Below the pieces are notes generated by a model. That model worked only from the letters and a program-made list of their open reading frames with translations, had not been told where the DNA came from and did not search any database. A stretch of 64,000 nucleotides of DNA. Origin: Microbacteriaceae bacterium. Lineage in GTDB: Bacteria; Actinomycetota; Actinomycetes; Actinomycetales; Microbacteriaceae. Where the stretch lies: the NCBI GenBank assembly GCA_024639845.1, contig JAHEGG010000006.1, positions 1-64,000 on the forward strand. The letters are read 5' to 3'. Below, in pieces: positions 57,555 through 64,000 of the stretch. Each line of letters starts with the position of its first letter. Position 1 is the first letter of the stretch. Both the position numbers and the translations under genes were made by a program.

Positions 57555-59093
57555 CTAGGGCAGCTTGGTGAAAGCACCGAACGCAATCGCACTCATGCTC
57601 GGCACCGTCACTACGGCTTGACCCAGTTTGTTGACCACAATTTTTGTGCCAACACAGGTTGATTTGGTCTTTTTCGGAGCTTTGCCACCCGAAATTACGT
57701 CACAATAACTGCCCGCAGTCATCCAAGTTTTGACTGTTGCCTTTTGACTCGTTGTGGTTGGGTTCATCGCAATGAAGTTGGTGCCTCGGTTGAACTGAGC
57801 AATCTTGCCAAACGCATACTTCGTGTAATAACTGCGGGTTTGCTTCGCGGTGCCGGCTGCGTCACGCCAGGCGATCATTCCCTGGATTGCCTTCCAGCGC
57901 TGAACGCAGGTGTAGACACCTTCCTTGGTAATCGTGCTTGGCACAGTCTGGGTCGTTGGGCATTTGGCTGGCAAAACCTTGCCGGTGTTTGGGTCGGTGT
58001 TCGGCCCATAACCTTCGTCGCTAAAGCTGTATCCGGTGTAAATCTCCGGAATCCCGAACTTGGTGGCGAGCATAAAGATGTGAGCTAGCTGATACTTCTT
58101 ACCCTCCCAATAGGCCAAGGATGTTGGGCCGTGGTGTTCGGTGTCGTGGTTGCTAACCATAGTGATTGTCTTGGAGCTTCCGTTAAAGCCGATGTTCCAG
58201 TCCTCGGTTTGGCTGATTCGCAGACCCTGTTGGGCGAGCGAACTCGCGAGAAGGTCAGGCATTGACCAAGCCCAGCCATAACCGAACTCAACGAATGGCG
58301 CGTTTGTTCCACCGCCACCGATGACCTCAGACATGATGATTGGCTGACGCCCGTTTACCGGGTTCAACTTGTTGACGATTGCCTTGAGGTCGACCGCGCC
58401 GATGTGCTTGGCGGCATCCACACGGAAACCGGCGACACCCAGGCTGATCATGTCATTTAGATAGGCGGCAATCTTGTTGCGCACCGACTCTTTTTCGGTG
58501 GCCAGGTCAGGAAGCCCGCCGAGCATACAGCTTGTGGTTTCCCAAACCTCGTCGTAATTTTCGATGTTGCTGTCGCAGTAGCGAGGTTCATCCATCGACA
58601 TGGTGCCGTGGAAGTCATCCTCGTTGTAGAGGCCGGGGTAGTCGTATTTCGAGAAGTCCGAGCCCGCCCATCCGGTGCCCCCGGAGTTGGCCATGTGGTT
58701 GATGACGGCGTCTGCGATGATCATCACGCCGGCCTTATTGCAGGCCTGAACCATGGCAGCGAACTCAGCGCGGGTGCCGAGTCGAGACTCGAGTTTGTAG
58801 CTAACCGGCTGGTAGTGCACCCACCACTGGTCGCCGCGGATGTGCTCCTGCGGGGGTGAAATCTGCACCCAATCGATTCCCGACGGGCCAAGCACGTTGG
58901 TGCATTCGCTGGCGATCGACGTCCATGGGTAGAGGAACATCTGAATACCCACGGTGCTCTCATTGACTACTTTGTTTGGGGCAGCATAAAAAGGCAGACT
59001 GTCTGCTTTTGCCGGGCTCAGCGAGGCACTAGTGAAGACCAGTGCGATGGCAGATATTGCGGTGATGATGCGGCGAATGCGTCTTGCTGTCAT
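57555..59093 (-). CDS. Secreted GH13 alpha-amylase
   Basis: 512 aa from the ATG at 59093; a TTG two codons upstream (59099) is the listed start. Signal peptide (IITAISAIALVFTSASLSPA then KAD) indicates export. GH13 barrel motifs: VMIIADAVINHMANSGG (region I), GFRVDAAKHIGAVDLK with the nucleophile Asp (II), IIMSEVIGGG with the acid/base Glu (III), and MVSNHDTEHHG with the transition-state Asp (IV). The C-terminal all-beta domain lacks a starch-binding module. TAGACT seven bases before the ATG suggests a leaderless mRNA. Confidence 0.9.
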   Translation of the reverse strand: MTARRIRRIITAISAIALVFTSASLSPAKADSLPFYAAPNKVVNESTVGIQMFLYPWTSIASECTNVLGPSGIDWVQISPPQEHIRGDQWWVHYQPVSYKLESRLGTRAEFAAMVQACNKAGVMIIADAVINHMANSGGTGWAGSDFSKYDYPGLYNEDDFHGTMSMDEPRYCDSNIENYDEVWETTSCMLGGLPDLATEKESVRNKIAAYLNDMISLGVAGFRVDAAKHIGAVDLKAIVNKLNPVNGRQPIIMSEVIGGGGTNAPFVEFGYGWAWSMPDLLASSLAQQGLRISQTEDWNIGFNGSSKTITMVSNHDTEHHGPTSLAYWEGKKYQLAHIFMLATKFGIPEIYTGYSFSDEGYGPNTDPNTGKVLPAKCPTTQTVPSTITKEGVYTCVQRWKAIQGMIAWRDAAGTAKQTRSYYTKYAFGKIAQFNRGTNFIAMNPTTTSQKATVKTWMTAGSYCDVISGGKAPKKTKSTCVGTKIVVNKLGQAVVTVPSMSAIAFGAFTKLP

Positions 59094-59182
59094 AGGCAAA
59101 AGTCTAAGCGTTTAGAACCGATAGGCTTAAGGCAGGTGGCTAGTTCTTAGCCGATTCCTAAGTAGCGAATGGAACTATTACT

Positions 59183-60400
59183 GTGTCGAAAATCAAGGTT
59201 GTTGGCAAGGTCGTCGAACTCGACGGCGACGAAATGACTCGCATCATCTGGCAGAACATCAAGGACTCGCTGATTTTGCCGTTCCTAGACGTAGAGCTCG
59301 AATACTACGATCTTTCGATTGAGAACCGCGATGCCACCGACGACCAGGTGACCATCGACGCCGCTCACGCGATCAAGAAGCACGGCGTTGGCGTCAAGTG
59401 CGCCACCATCACTCCAGATGAGGCTCGCGTTGTCGAGTTTGGCCTCAAGAAGATGTGGAAATCGCCAAACGGCACCATCCGAAACATCCTCGACGGTGTT
59501 GTGTTCCGCGAGCCGATCATCATCTCGAACGTGCCACGCCTGGTGCCCGGTTGGACCAAGCCGATCGTCATCGGCCGTCACGCCCACGGAGACCAATACA
59601 AGGCCACCGACTTCAAGGTGCCCGGTGCTGGCCGTGTAACCATCACTTGGACTCCTGCCGATGGCGGCGAGCCGCAGACCATGACGGTGGCCGATTACCC
59701 AGAGCACGGCGGTGTCGCGATGGGTATGTACAACTACATGGACAGCATCCGCGATTTTGCTCGCGCATCCTTCAACTACGGACTCGCACGCAACTTTCCG
59801 GTTTATCTGTCGACCAAGAACACGATTTTGAAGGCTTACGACGGTGCCTTCAAGGATGCCTTCCAAGAGGTTTTTGACGCCGAATACGCCGACAAGTTTA
59901 AGGCGGCCGGCCTCACCTATGAACACCGCCTGATCGACGACATGGTCGCCGCAGCGCTCAAGTGGGAGGGTGGCTACGTTTGGGCTTGCAAGAACTACGA
60001 CGGTGACGTGCAGTCTGACACCGTGGCGCAGGGATTCGGTTCGCTCGGTCTAATGACCTCGGTGCTTACCACGCCAGACGGTGCAACTGCGCTCGCCGAG
60101 GCCGCTCACGGCACCGTGACCCGTCACTACCGTGACTGGCAGGCAGGCAAGAAAACCTCGACCAACCCGATCGCTTCGATCTATGCCTGGACTCGTGGCC
60201 TAATGCACCGCGCCAAGCTCGACGGCACCCCAGAAGTTGCCGCCTTTGCCGAGACTCTTGAAGATGTAATCATCAAGACAGTCGAAGCTGGCCACATGAC
60301 CAAGGACCTCGCGCTTTTGGTCGGTGGTGAGCAGGGTTACCAAACCACGGATGAGTTCATGGCGACACTTGCCGAGAACCTCCGTGTTCGCCTGGGCTAG
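59183..60400 (+). CDS. icd: NADP-dependent isocitrate dehydrogenase, homodimeric type
   Basis: 405 aa of the eukaryotic-like dimeric IDH family rather than the E. coli type. [20 protein letters not shown] starts the protein; the substrate loop is [20 protein letters not shown], the metal site includes [20 protein letters not shown] with [20 protein letters not shown], and [20 protein letters not shown] binds NADP. GTG start. Produces 2-oxoglutarate and NADPH. Confidence 0.96.
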   Translation: MSKIKVVGKVVELDGDEMTRIIWQNIKDSLILPFLDVELEYYDLSIENRDATDDQVTIDAAHAIKKHGVGVKCATITPDEARVVEFGLKKMWKSPNGTIRNILDGVVFREPIIISNVPRLVPGWTKPIVIGRHAHGDQYKATDFKVPGAGRVTITWTPADGGEPQTMTVADYPEHGGVAMGMYNYMDSIRDFARASFNYGLARNFPVYLSTKNTILKAYDGAFKDAFQEVFDAEYADKFKAAGLTYEHRLIDDMVAAALKWEGGYVWACKNYDGDVQSDTVAQGFGSLGLMTSVLTTPDGATALAEAAHGTVTRHYRDWQAGKKTSTNPIASIYAWTRGLMHRAKLDGTPEVAAFAETLEDVIIKTVEAGHMTKDLALLVGGEQGYQTTDEFMATLAENLRVRLG

Positions 60401-60442
60401 TGCACTGACCAGTATCTAGGCGGCTCGCGCCGCAAACTGTGG

Positions 60443-60474
60443 AAAACTCCCGACATGAATTTGTCGGGAGTTTT
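60443..60474 (+). terminator. Intrinsic terminator after icd
   Basis: AAAACTCCCGACA and TGTCGGGAGTTTT form a perfect 13-bp stem with a six-base loop. Outer bases TGTGGAAA (60438-60445) and TTTCCACA (60478-60485) are also exact inverted repeats, the second ending at the next gene's ATG. Confidence 0.88.
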
Positions 60475-60485
60475 ACATTTCCACA

Positions 60486-62780
60486 ATGCGAAAACTCAAA
60501 TCAGTAAAACTGAACAAAACTCTTAGACTCCGCGCCTTGATTGGGACGGCCACCACGCTAGCTGCCCTATCTGGGCTACTCGTGGCAACACCTGCAAACG
60601 CGGTCAGCGTGAACCCTGCTGCCGTTTGCGCCAACGGTTCCTGCACCATCACCTTCGACTACACAGGCGACTATTACCAGTGGAGCGTGCCCGCTGGTGT
60701 GCGCACCCTGTGGTTCGACGTTTACGGCGCTCAAGGCGGTCGAACCGGCGGTCTCGGCGGCAAGATCTCCGGTCAGTTCACCACCATCCCGACCACGATC
60801 TATGTCTACGTTGGTGGGCAAGGCAAAACTGGTTCAGGTCTCACGGGCGGATACAACGGGGGAGGAACCTCCGGAACCGGACACGGAGACGAAGGCTCGG
60901 GCGGTGGTGCAAGCGATCTTCGAACCTCAACCTTGGTCACCGACCGAGTGGTGGTCGCCGGCGGTGGAGGCGGCACGGGCGGTTGGGTGGGCGGCACCGG
61001 TGGTGCCGGCGGCTCGACAATCGCCGCAGCCGGAACGGCCGGGCAAGGCGGTGCCGGCGGTGGGGCAACCCAACTTGCCGGAGGAACCGCTGGAGCGGGA
61101 AACTCGGCAAACAACGGAACCGCAGGGGCTAGCTTTCTCGGTGGCTCAGGTGGAAACGGTTCGACTGCAGGGGGCGGCGGTGGTGGCGGAGGTTATTTCG
61201 CGGGCGGCGGTGGCGGTGGCGACGGCATTCCGTCGGGTCTCGACGGTGGCGGTGGCGGTGGCGGGTCATCCTTTGCCAGCATCGCAAGCACTTCGACAAT
61301 TTCGCATTCTCAAGGTGTCAAGACTGGCAACGGCCAGGTCGTTTTGACCTACAACTACGCACCAGTGGTTAGCAGCTTCGCACCGTCGACAACCATCACC
61401 AACGCGATCACCGGCACGTTCAACCTGTCTTTCAACCAGAACATCCTTGGCCTGGATGCAACCGACCTGACCTTCACGGGCACCGCATCCGGTTGCACCA
61501 TCAACTCAATCACCGGCGCGAGTGCAGCCTATGTGATCACGGTGGGCAACTGTTCAGATGGCTCAGTGCTGCTAAACCTCGCGGCAGATTCAATCGTTGG
61601 TGCGACTTACGGTCCGAGCGCTTTGGCCACCTCGACCACCCTGACCTTCGACCGCAAGAAGCCGATTTTCACCATCACGGCACCCACGACTCCGACCAAT
61701 GCCACGACGCTCGCATTTTCGGTGACCTCGGATGAAACGGTGACCGGCATCGCGGCATCCTCGTTCACAGTCAGCGGCACGAACTGCGCCATCGGCACGG
61801 TGACCGGATCAGGCATGAGTTACACGGTGAATGTCACGGGATGCTCGACAACAGCCACCGCCGCACTCACCCTAAAGGCAAGTGCCGCCACTGACCCCGC
61901 CGCCAACACCGGTCCGTCTAGCGCGTTGACCTCGTCGACCGTGACCATCGACCGAGTAGTTCCTGCGGTGAGCACCATCATCAAAGGCGGTTCGTCGCGC
62001 AACGACCTGCTCGTGTTTGAACTGGTGATGAGCGAGAGCGTGACCGGCATGGATTCCACCTCGAGCGACTGGCTGGTTAGTGGAACCGGCTGCAAAATCA
62101 CAAAACTCACCGGTTCGGGAACGACCTACTCGATTTGGGTTACCGACTGCGCCGATGGGGTGAAAGCATCGATCAGTCTCAAGGCAAACTCGTTGAGCGA
62201 CGTTGCCGGCAACCTCGGACCAGCCGCCGACACCGCATCTCCCGAGGTGCAAATCGATGATCGACTGCCGCAGGTGACCGTGACCGCCGATGCTCGAGCC
62301 AGCCAAACCGCAAGCCCAAGCTTCACCCTCACCTATAGCGAAGCAGTAACCGGAGTCACACTCGACACATTCACCTGGAGCGGAACTGCCAAAAACTGCC
62401 GTTTCGCACTAACCGAGGTGACCGTCGGCACCGTCTACCGAATCGCTACGACGGGGTGCGGTGCCGGCACCCTGAAAATCGGTGTTCCATCGGGTTCTGC
62501 GCGAGACGCAAACGGTAACGTCGGACCGGCCCTGCCTGTCGAATCGACAACGGTGATCATTGACGTCGACCCCGCGGCCATAACCAGTGGTGGCGTATCG
62601 CGCCCACGAGGGCTAACCCAGAGTGGTTCGACCACGCGCGGTGCCACGACTTTGCGGGCAGCATCCGTGAATAGTGCCAAGAGATTCAAAACAGCGGATG
62701 TCGGCGCAATCCTTGCGCTATCGGCTAGCGCCGGCCTCGCCTGGGCCAGATTTGGAGGTCGAGCGACTACTCGAAAATGA
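60486..62780 (+). CDS. Secreted glycine-rich protein with four Ig-like repeats and C-terminal anchor
   Basis: 764 aa. Signal peptide (ATTLAALSGLLVATPANAVS), a beta-rich N-domain (SCTITFDYTGDYYQWSVPAG), a glycine-rich region of about 190 residues with GG and GGG runs (the Gly_rich/PE_PGRS-like fold seen in actinobacterial surface proteins), then four ~95-residue Ig-like modules. Each module carries a pair of cysteines about 25 residues apart (e.g. GTNCAIGTV ... VTGCSTT) and usually ends near a GP motif before TSTVTID-like strands. A hydrophobic C-terminal segment (VGAILALSASAGLAWARFGG) followed by basic residues looks like a membrane anchor. ATG has no ribosome-binding site; TACATT six bases upstream suggests leaderless transcription. 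Convergent with purU, overlapping it by 14 nt. Confidence 0.8.
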   Translation: MRKLKSVKLNKTLRLRALIGTATTLAALSGLLVATPANAVSVNPAAVCANGSCTITFDYTGDYYQWSVPAGVRTLWFDVYGAQGGRTGGLGGKISGQFTTIPTTIYVYVGGQGKTGSGLTGGYNGGGTSGTGHGDEGSGGGASDLRTSTLVTDRVVVAGGGGGTGGWVGGTGGAGGSTIAAAGTAGQGGAGGGATQLAGGTAGAGNSANNGTAGASFLGGSGGNGSTAGGGGGGGGYFAGGGGGGDGIPSGLDGGGGGGGSSFASIASTSTISHSQGVKTGNGQVVLTYNYAPVVSSFAPSTTITNAITGTFNLSFNQNILGLDATDLTFTGTASGCTINSITGASAAYVITVGNCSDGSVLLNLAADSIVGATYGPSALATSTTLTFDRKKPIFTITAPTTPTNATTLAFSVTSDETVTGIAASSFTVSGTNCAIGTVTGSGMSYTVNVTGCSTTATAALTLKASAATDPAANTGPSSALTSSTVTIDRVVPAVSTIIKGGSSRNDLLVFELVMSESVTGMDSTSSDWLVSGTGCKITKLTGSGTTYSIWVTDCADGVKASISLKANSLSDVAGNLGPAADTASPEVQIDDRLPQVTVTADARASQTASPSFTLTYSEAVTGVTLDTFTWSGTAKNCRFALTEVTVGTVYRIATTGCGAGTLKIGVPSGSARDANGNVGPALPVESTTVIIDVDPAAITSGGVSRPRGLTQSGSTTRGATTLRAASVNSAKRFKTADVGAILALSASAGLAWARFGGRATTRK

Positions 62781-63624
62781 TGGTGCGCTCGCCGTCGAGC
62801 AGAACGCGGTGCTCCGCAAACCAGCGGATGGCCTGAACCAGAGTCTTCGATTCGACGTCTTGTCCGATCGAAACCAGCTCCTTCTTCGAGTGGCTGTGGT
62901 TCACGCGCACCACGTTTTGCTCGATGATCGGGCCCTCGTCGAGGTCGGCGGTGACAAAGTGTGCGGTTGCACCGATCAGCTTGACTCCGCGGGAGTGAGC
63001 CTGGGCATATGGGTTAGCGCCCTTGAAGCCTGGCAGGAACGAGTGGTGAATGTTGATGATACGACCCTCGAACTCGGCAACGAACTCCGGTGAAAGCACC
63101 TGCATGAAACGTGCCAACACGATTAGTTCGATGCCGGCGGCGCGAATGTAGTCGCGAAGCATGTGTTCGAACGCGGCCTTTGTGCCTGCATCCGTGATTT
63201 GGTGGGTTTCGAAAGGCAAACCATAGAACTCGGCCAACTCGGCCAGATCACCGTGGTTGCCAAAGACCGCCGGAATCTCGATGGGCAACTGACCCGATCG
63301 CTGGCGAAACAGAATGTCGTTGAGGCAGTGCGCCGATTTAGAAACTAGGACGAGCGTGCGAACCTTGCGGCCAACCTCATCTAGGTGCCAAGTCATGTCA
63401 TAACGGGCAATCACGGGGGCGAGGTGTGCCTCGAACTCGGCTCGGTCAGCTGCCGACTCGATCTGCAAACGAATGAAGAAACGGCCGGTGTCGTCAGACG
63501 AAAACTGCTTGGATTCGGTGATGTTTCCATTGGCTGCCACGATAGCTCCGGTAACGGCGTGAACGATGCCAGGCTGGTCATCGCAGACCAGCGTGAGAAC
63601 CCAGTGTTTAGTGGCAGAAGTCAT
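62767..63624 (-). CDS. purU: Formyltetrahydrofolate deformylase
   Basis: Hydrolyses 10-formyl-THF to formate and THF, balancing the one-carbon pool used by PurN and PurH. N-terminal ACT domain (WVLTLVCDDQPGIVHAVTGA), then a formyltransferase-like domain with catalytic Asn, His in IINIHHSFLPGFKGANPYAQ and Asp in VTADLDEGPIIEQNVVRVNH. ATG 63624 is preferred (285 aa): TAAACT lies seven bases upstream, matching the leaderless pattern. The ORF-track start at 63642 is six codons further out and has no strong ribosome-binding site. Confidence 0.93.
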   Translation of the reverse strand: MTSATKHWVLTLVCDDQPGIVHAVTGAIVAANGNITESKQFSSDDTGRFFIRLQIESAADRAEFEAHLAPVIARYDMTWHLDEVGRKVRTLVLVSKSAHCLNDILFRQRSGQLPIEIPAVFGNHGDLAELAEFYGLPFETHQITDAGTKAAFEHMLRDYIRAAGIELIVLARFMQVLSPEFVAEFEGRIINIHHSFLPGFKGANPYAQAHSRGVKLIGATAHFVTADLDEGPIIEQNVVRVNHSHSKKELVSIGQDVESKTLVQAIRWFAEHRVLLDGERTIIFE

Positions 63625-63692
63625 AGGGTCAAGTTTATTCATCCGTGCCGTTTCGGGGCGGTTCTGAGCCGAAACGGGCTAGCGGCGTGAGT

Positions 63693-63698
63693 TAGAAT
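63693..63698 (+). promoter_or_regulatory. -10 box for the riboswitch-glyA transcript
   Basis: TAGAAT ends six bases before the first paired base of the aptamer (A63705), so transcription probably starts at the aptamer's 5' edge. No clear -35. Confidence 0.5.
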
Positions 63699-63703
63699 TA
63701 CCT

Positions 63704-63775
63704 CATCGCAACTGGCGCTAAAGATGGGTATCCATCGGGGAGCGATAGGCATTTTGGTCGTGCGCCTGGGCCAAC
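63704..63775 (+). ncRNA. ZTP/ZMP riboswitch (pfl motif) upstream of glyA
   Basis: ATCGCAACTGGCG, then GGGTATCCATCGGGGAGCGAT, then CGTGCGCCTGGGCC match the conserved blocks of the pfl-motif aptamer, with stem P1 formed by ATCGC/GCGAT (63705-63709 with 63742-63746). The ligand ZMP/ZTP accumulates when 10-formyl-THF is short, and glyA (one-carbon supply) is a known target. The aptamer GGGC (63768-63771) can pair with GCCC (63807-63810) beside the AGGAG of glyA, which would give translational control; the last point is inference. Confidence 0.9.
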
Positions 63776-63814
63776 ATCCAAGCCGTGCAATGCAACACTC
63801 TTAGGAGCCCCGAC

Positions 63815-64000
63815 ATGTCTAAACTGCCATCGACTTTCAACCAGCCGCTGAGCGAAACCGACCCAGAGATTGCCGCCGTTCTAGAGGCCGAACTCGACCG
63901 CCAGCGTCACACCCTAGAGATGATCGCGTCTGAAAACTTTGTCAGCCGCGGCGTGCTCGAAGCGCAGGGTTCGGTGCTCACCAACAAATACGCCGAAGGT
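63815..64000 (+). CDS. glyA: Serine hydroxymethyltransferase (3' end outside window)
   Basis: Only the first 62 codons are in the window: [20 protein letters not shown], then [20 protein letters not shown] and [12 protein letters not shown], all diagnostic of SHMT. PLP enzyme that converts serine plus THF to glycine and 5,10-methylene-THF. TTAGGAGCCCC supplies the ribosome-binding site that the upstream ZTP riboswitch probably exposes. Confidence 0.96.
   Translation, partial: MSKLPSTFNQPLSETDPEIAAVLEAELDRQRHTLEMIASENFVSRGVLEAQGSVLTNKYAEG

Overview
This window reads as a chromosomal segment of a small-genome actinobacterium, most likely Microbacteriaceae (Rhodoluna/Aquiluna-like freshwater lineages fit). 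The evidence is the protein families and gene order: the S10-spc-alpha ribosomal block running into secY-adk-map-infA-rpmJ, guaB followed by a GuaB3-type paralogue, a DUF3817 gene directly before guaA, sucCD-DUF6350-purNH, and an actinobacterial dimeric NADP-IDH. G+C looks moderate, GTG/TTG starts are common, and intergenic gaps are very short. The taxonomic call is inference; no rRNA, tRNA or CRISPR array was seen.

Layout. 1-13.4 kb: ribosomal proteins from the end of rplP to rplQ, with secY, adk, map, infA and rpoA embedded, then truA and rplM-rpsI behind its own promoter and structured leader. 13.5-22.4 kb: cell-wall and tRNA-modification genes (glmM, a TPR-like gene, coaA, glmS, acpS, alr, tsaE, tsaB, and a fused rimI-tsaD). 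22.5-25.0 kb: five small membrane-protein genes of unknown function. 25.1-27.7 kb: a THUMP-like methyltransferase, a CIRCE-controlled groES without groEL beside it, and a RarD-type transporter. 28-33.3 kb: a branched-chain amino-acid-type ABC importer whose binding-protein gene converges on the livH-M-G-F genes; the LivH permease carries an extra secreted domain. 33.4-36.8 kb: guaB, guaB3, SURF1.

36.9-39.99 kb is the one clearly accessory patch. It holds a complete IS3-family element abutting the 5'-truncated tail of a GIY-YIG nuclease toxin module, a leucine-rich-repeat protein placed where an immunity gene would be, an RraB-like gene on the other strand, and a 345-nt gap with decayed-looking signals. 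It looks like the remains of a polymorphic toxin/immunity locus.

40-64 kb returns to core genes: DUF3817, guaA (apparently starting at ATT), a GDPD phosphodiesterase, pcrA, a DUF2207 protein, sucCD, DUF6350, purN-purH, malate dehydrogenase, a heterodimeric ABC exporter with one degenerate ATP site, a secreted GH13 amylase, icd, a secreted glycine-rich/Ig-like repeat protein, purU, and the start of glyA behind a ZTP riboswitch.

A recurring genome-level signal is a -10-like hexamer (TAAACT, TAGACT, TAGGTT and similar) exactly 6-7 nt before start codons that lack a Shine-Dalgarno sequence, which suggests many leaderless mRNAs. Purine and one-carbon functions recur across the window (guaB, guaA, purN, purH, purU, glyA with a ZTP switch).
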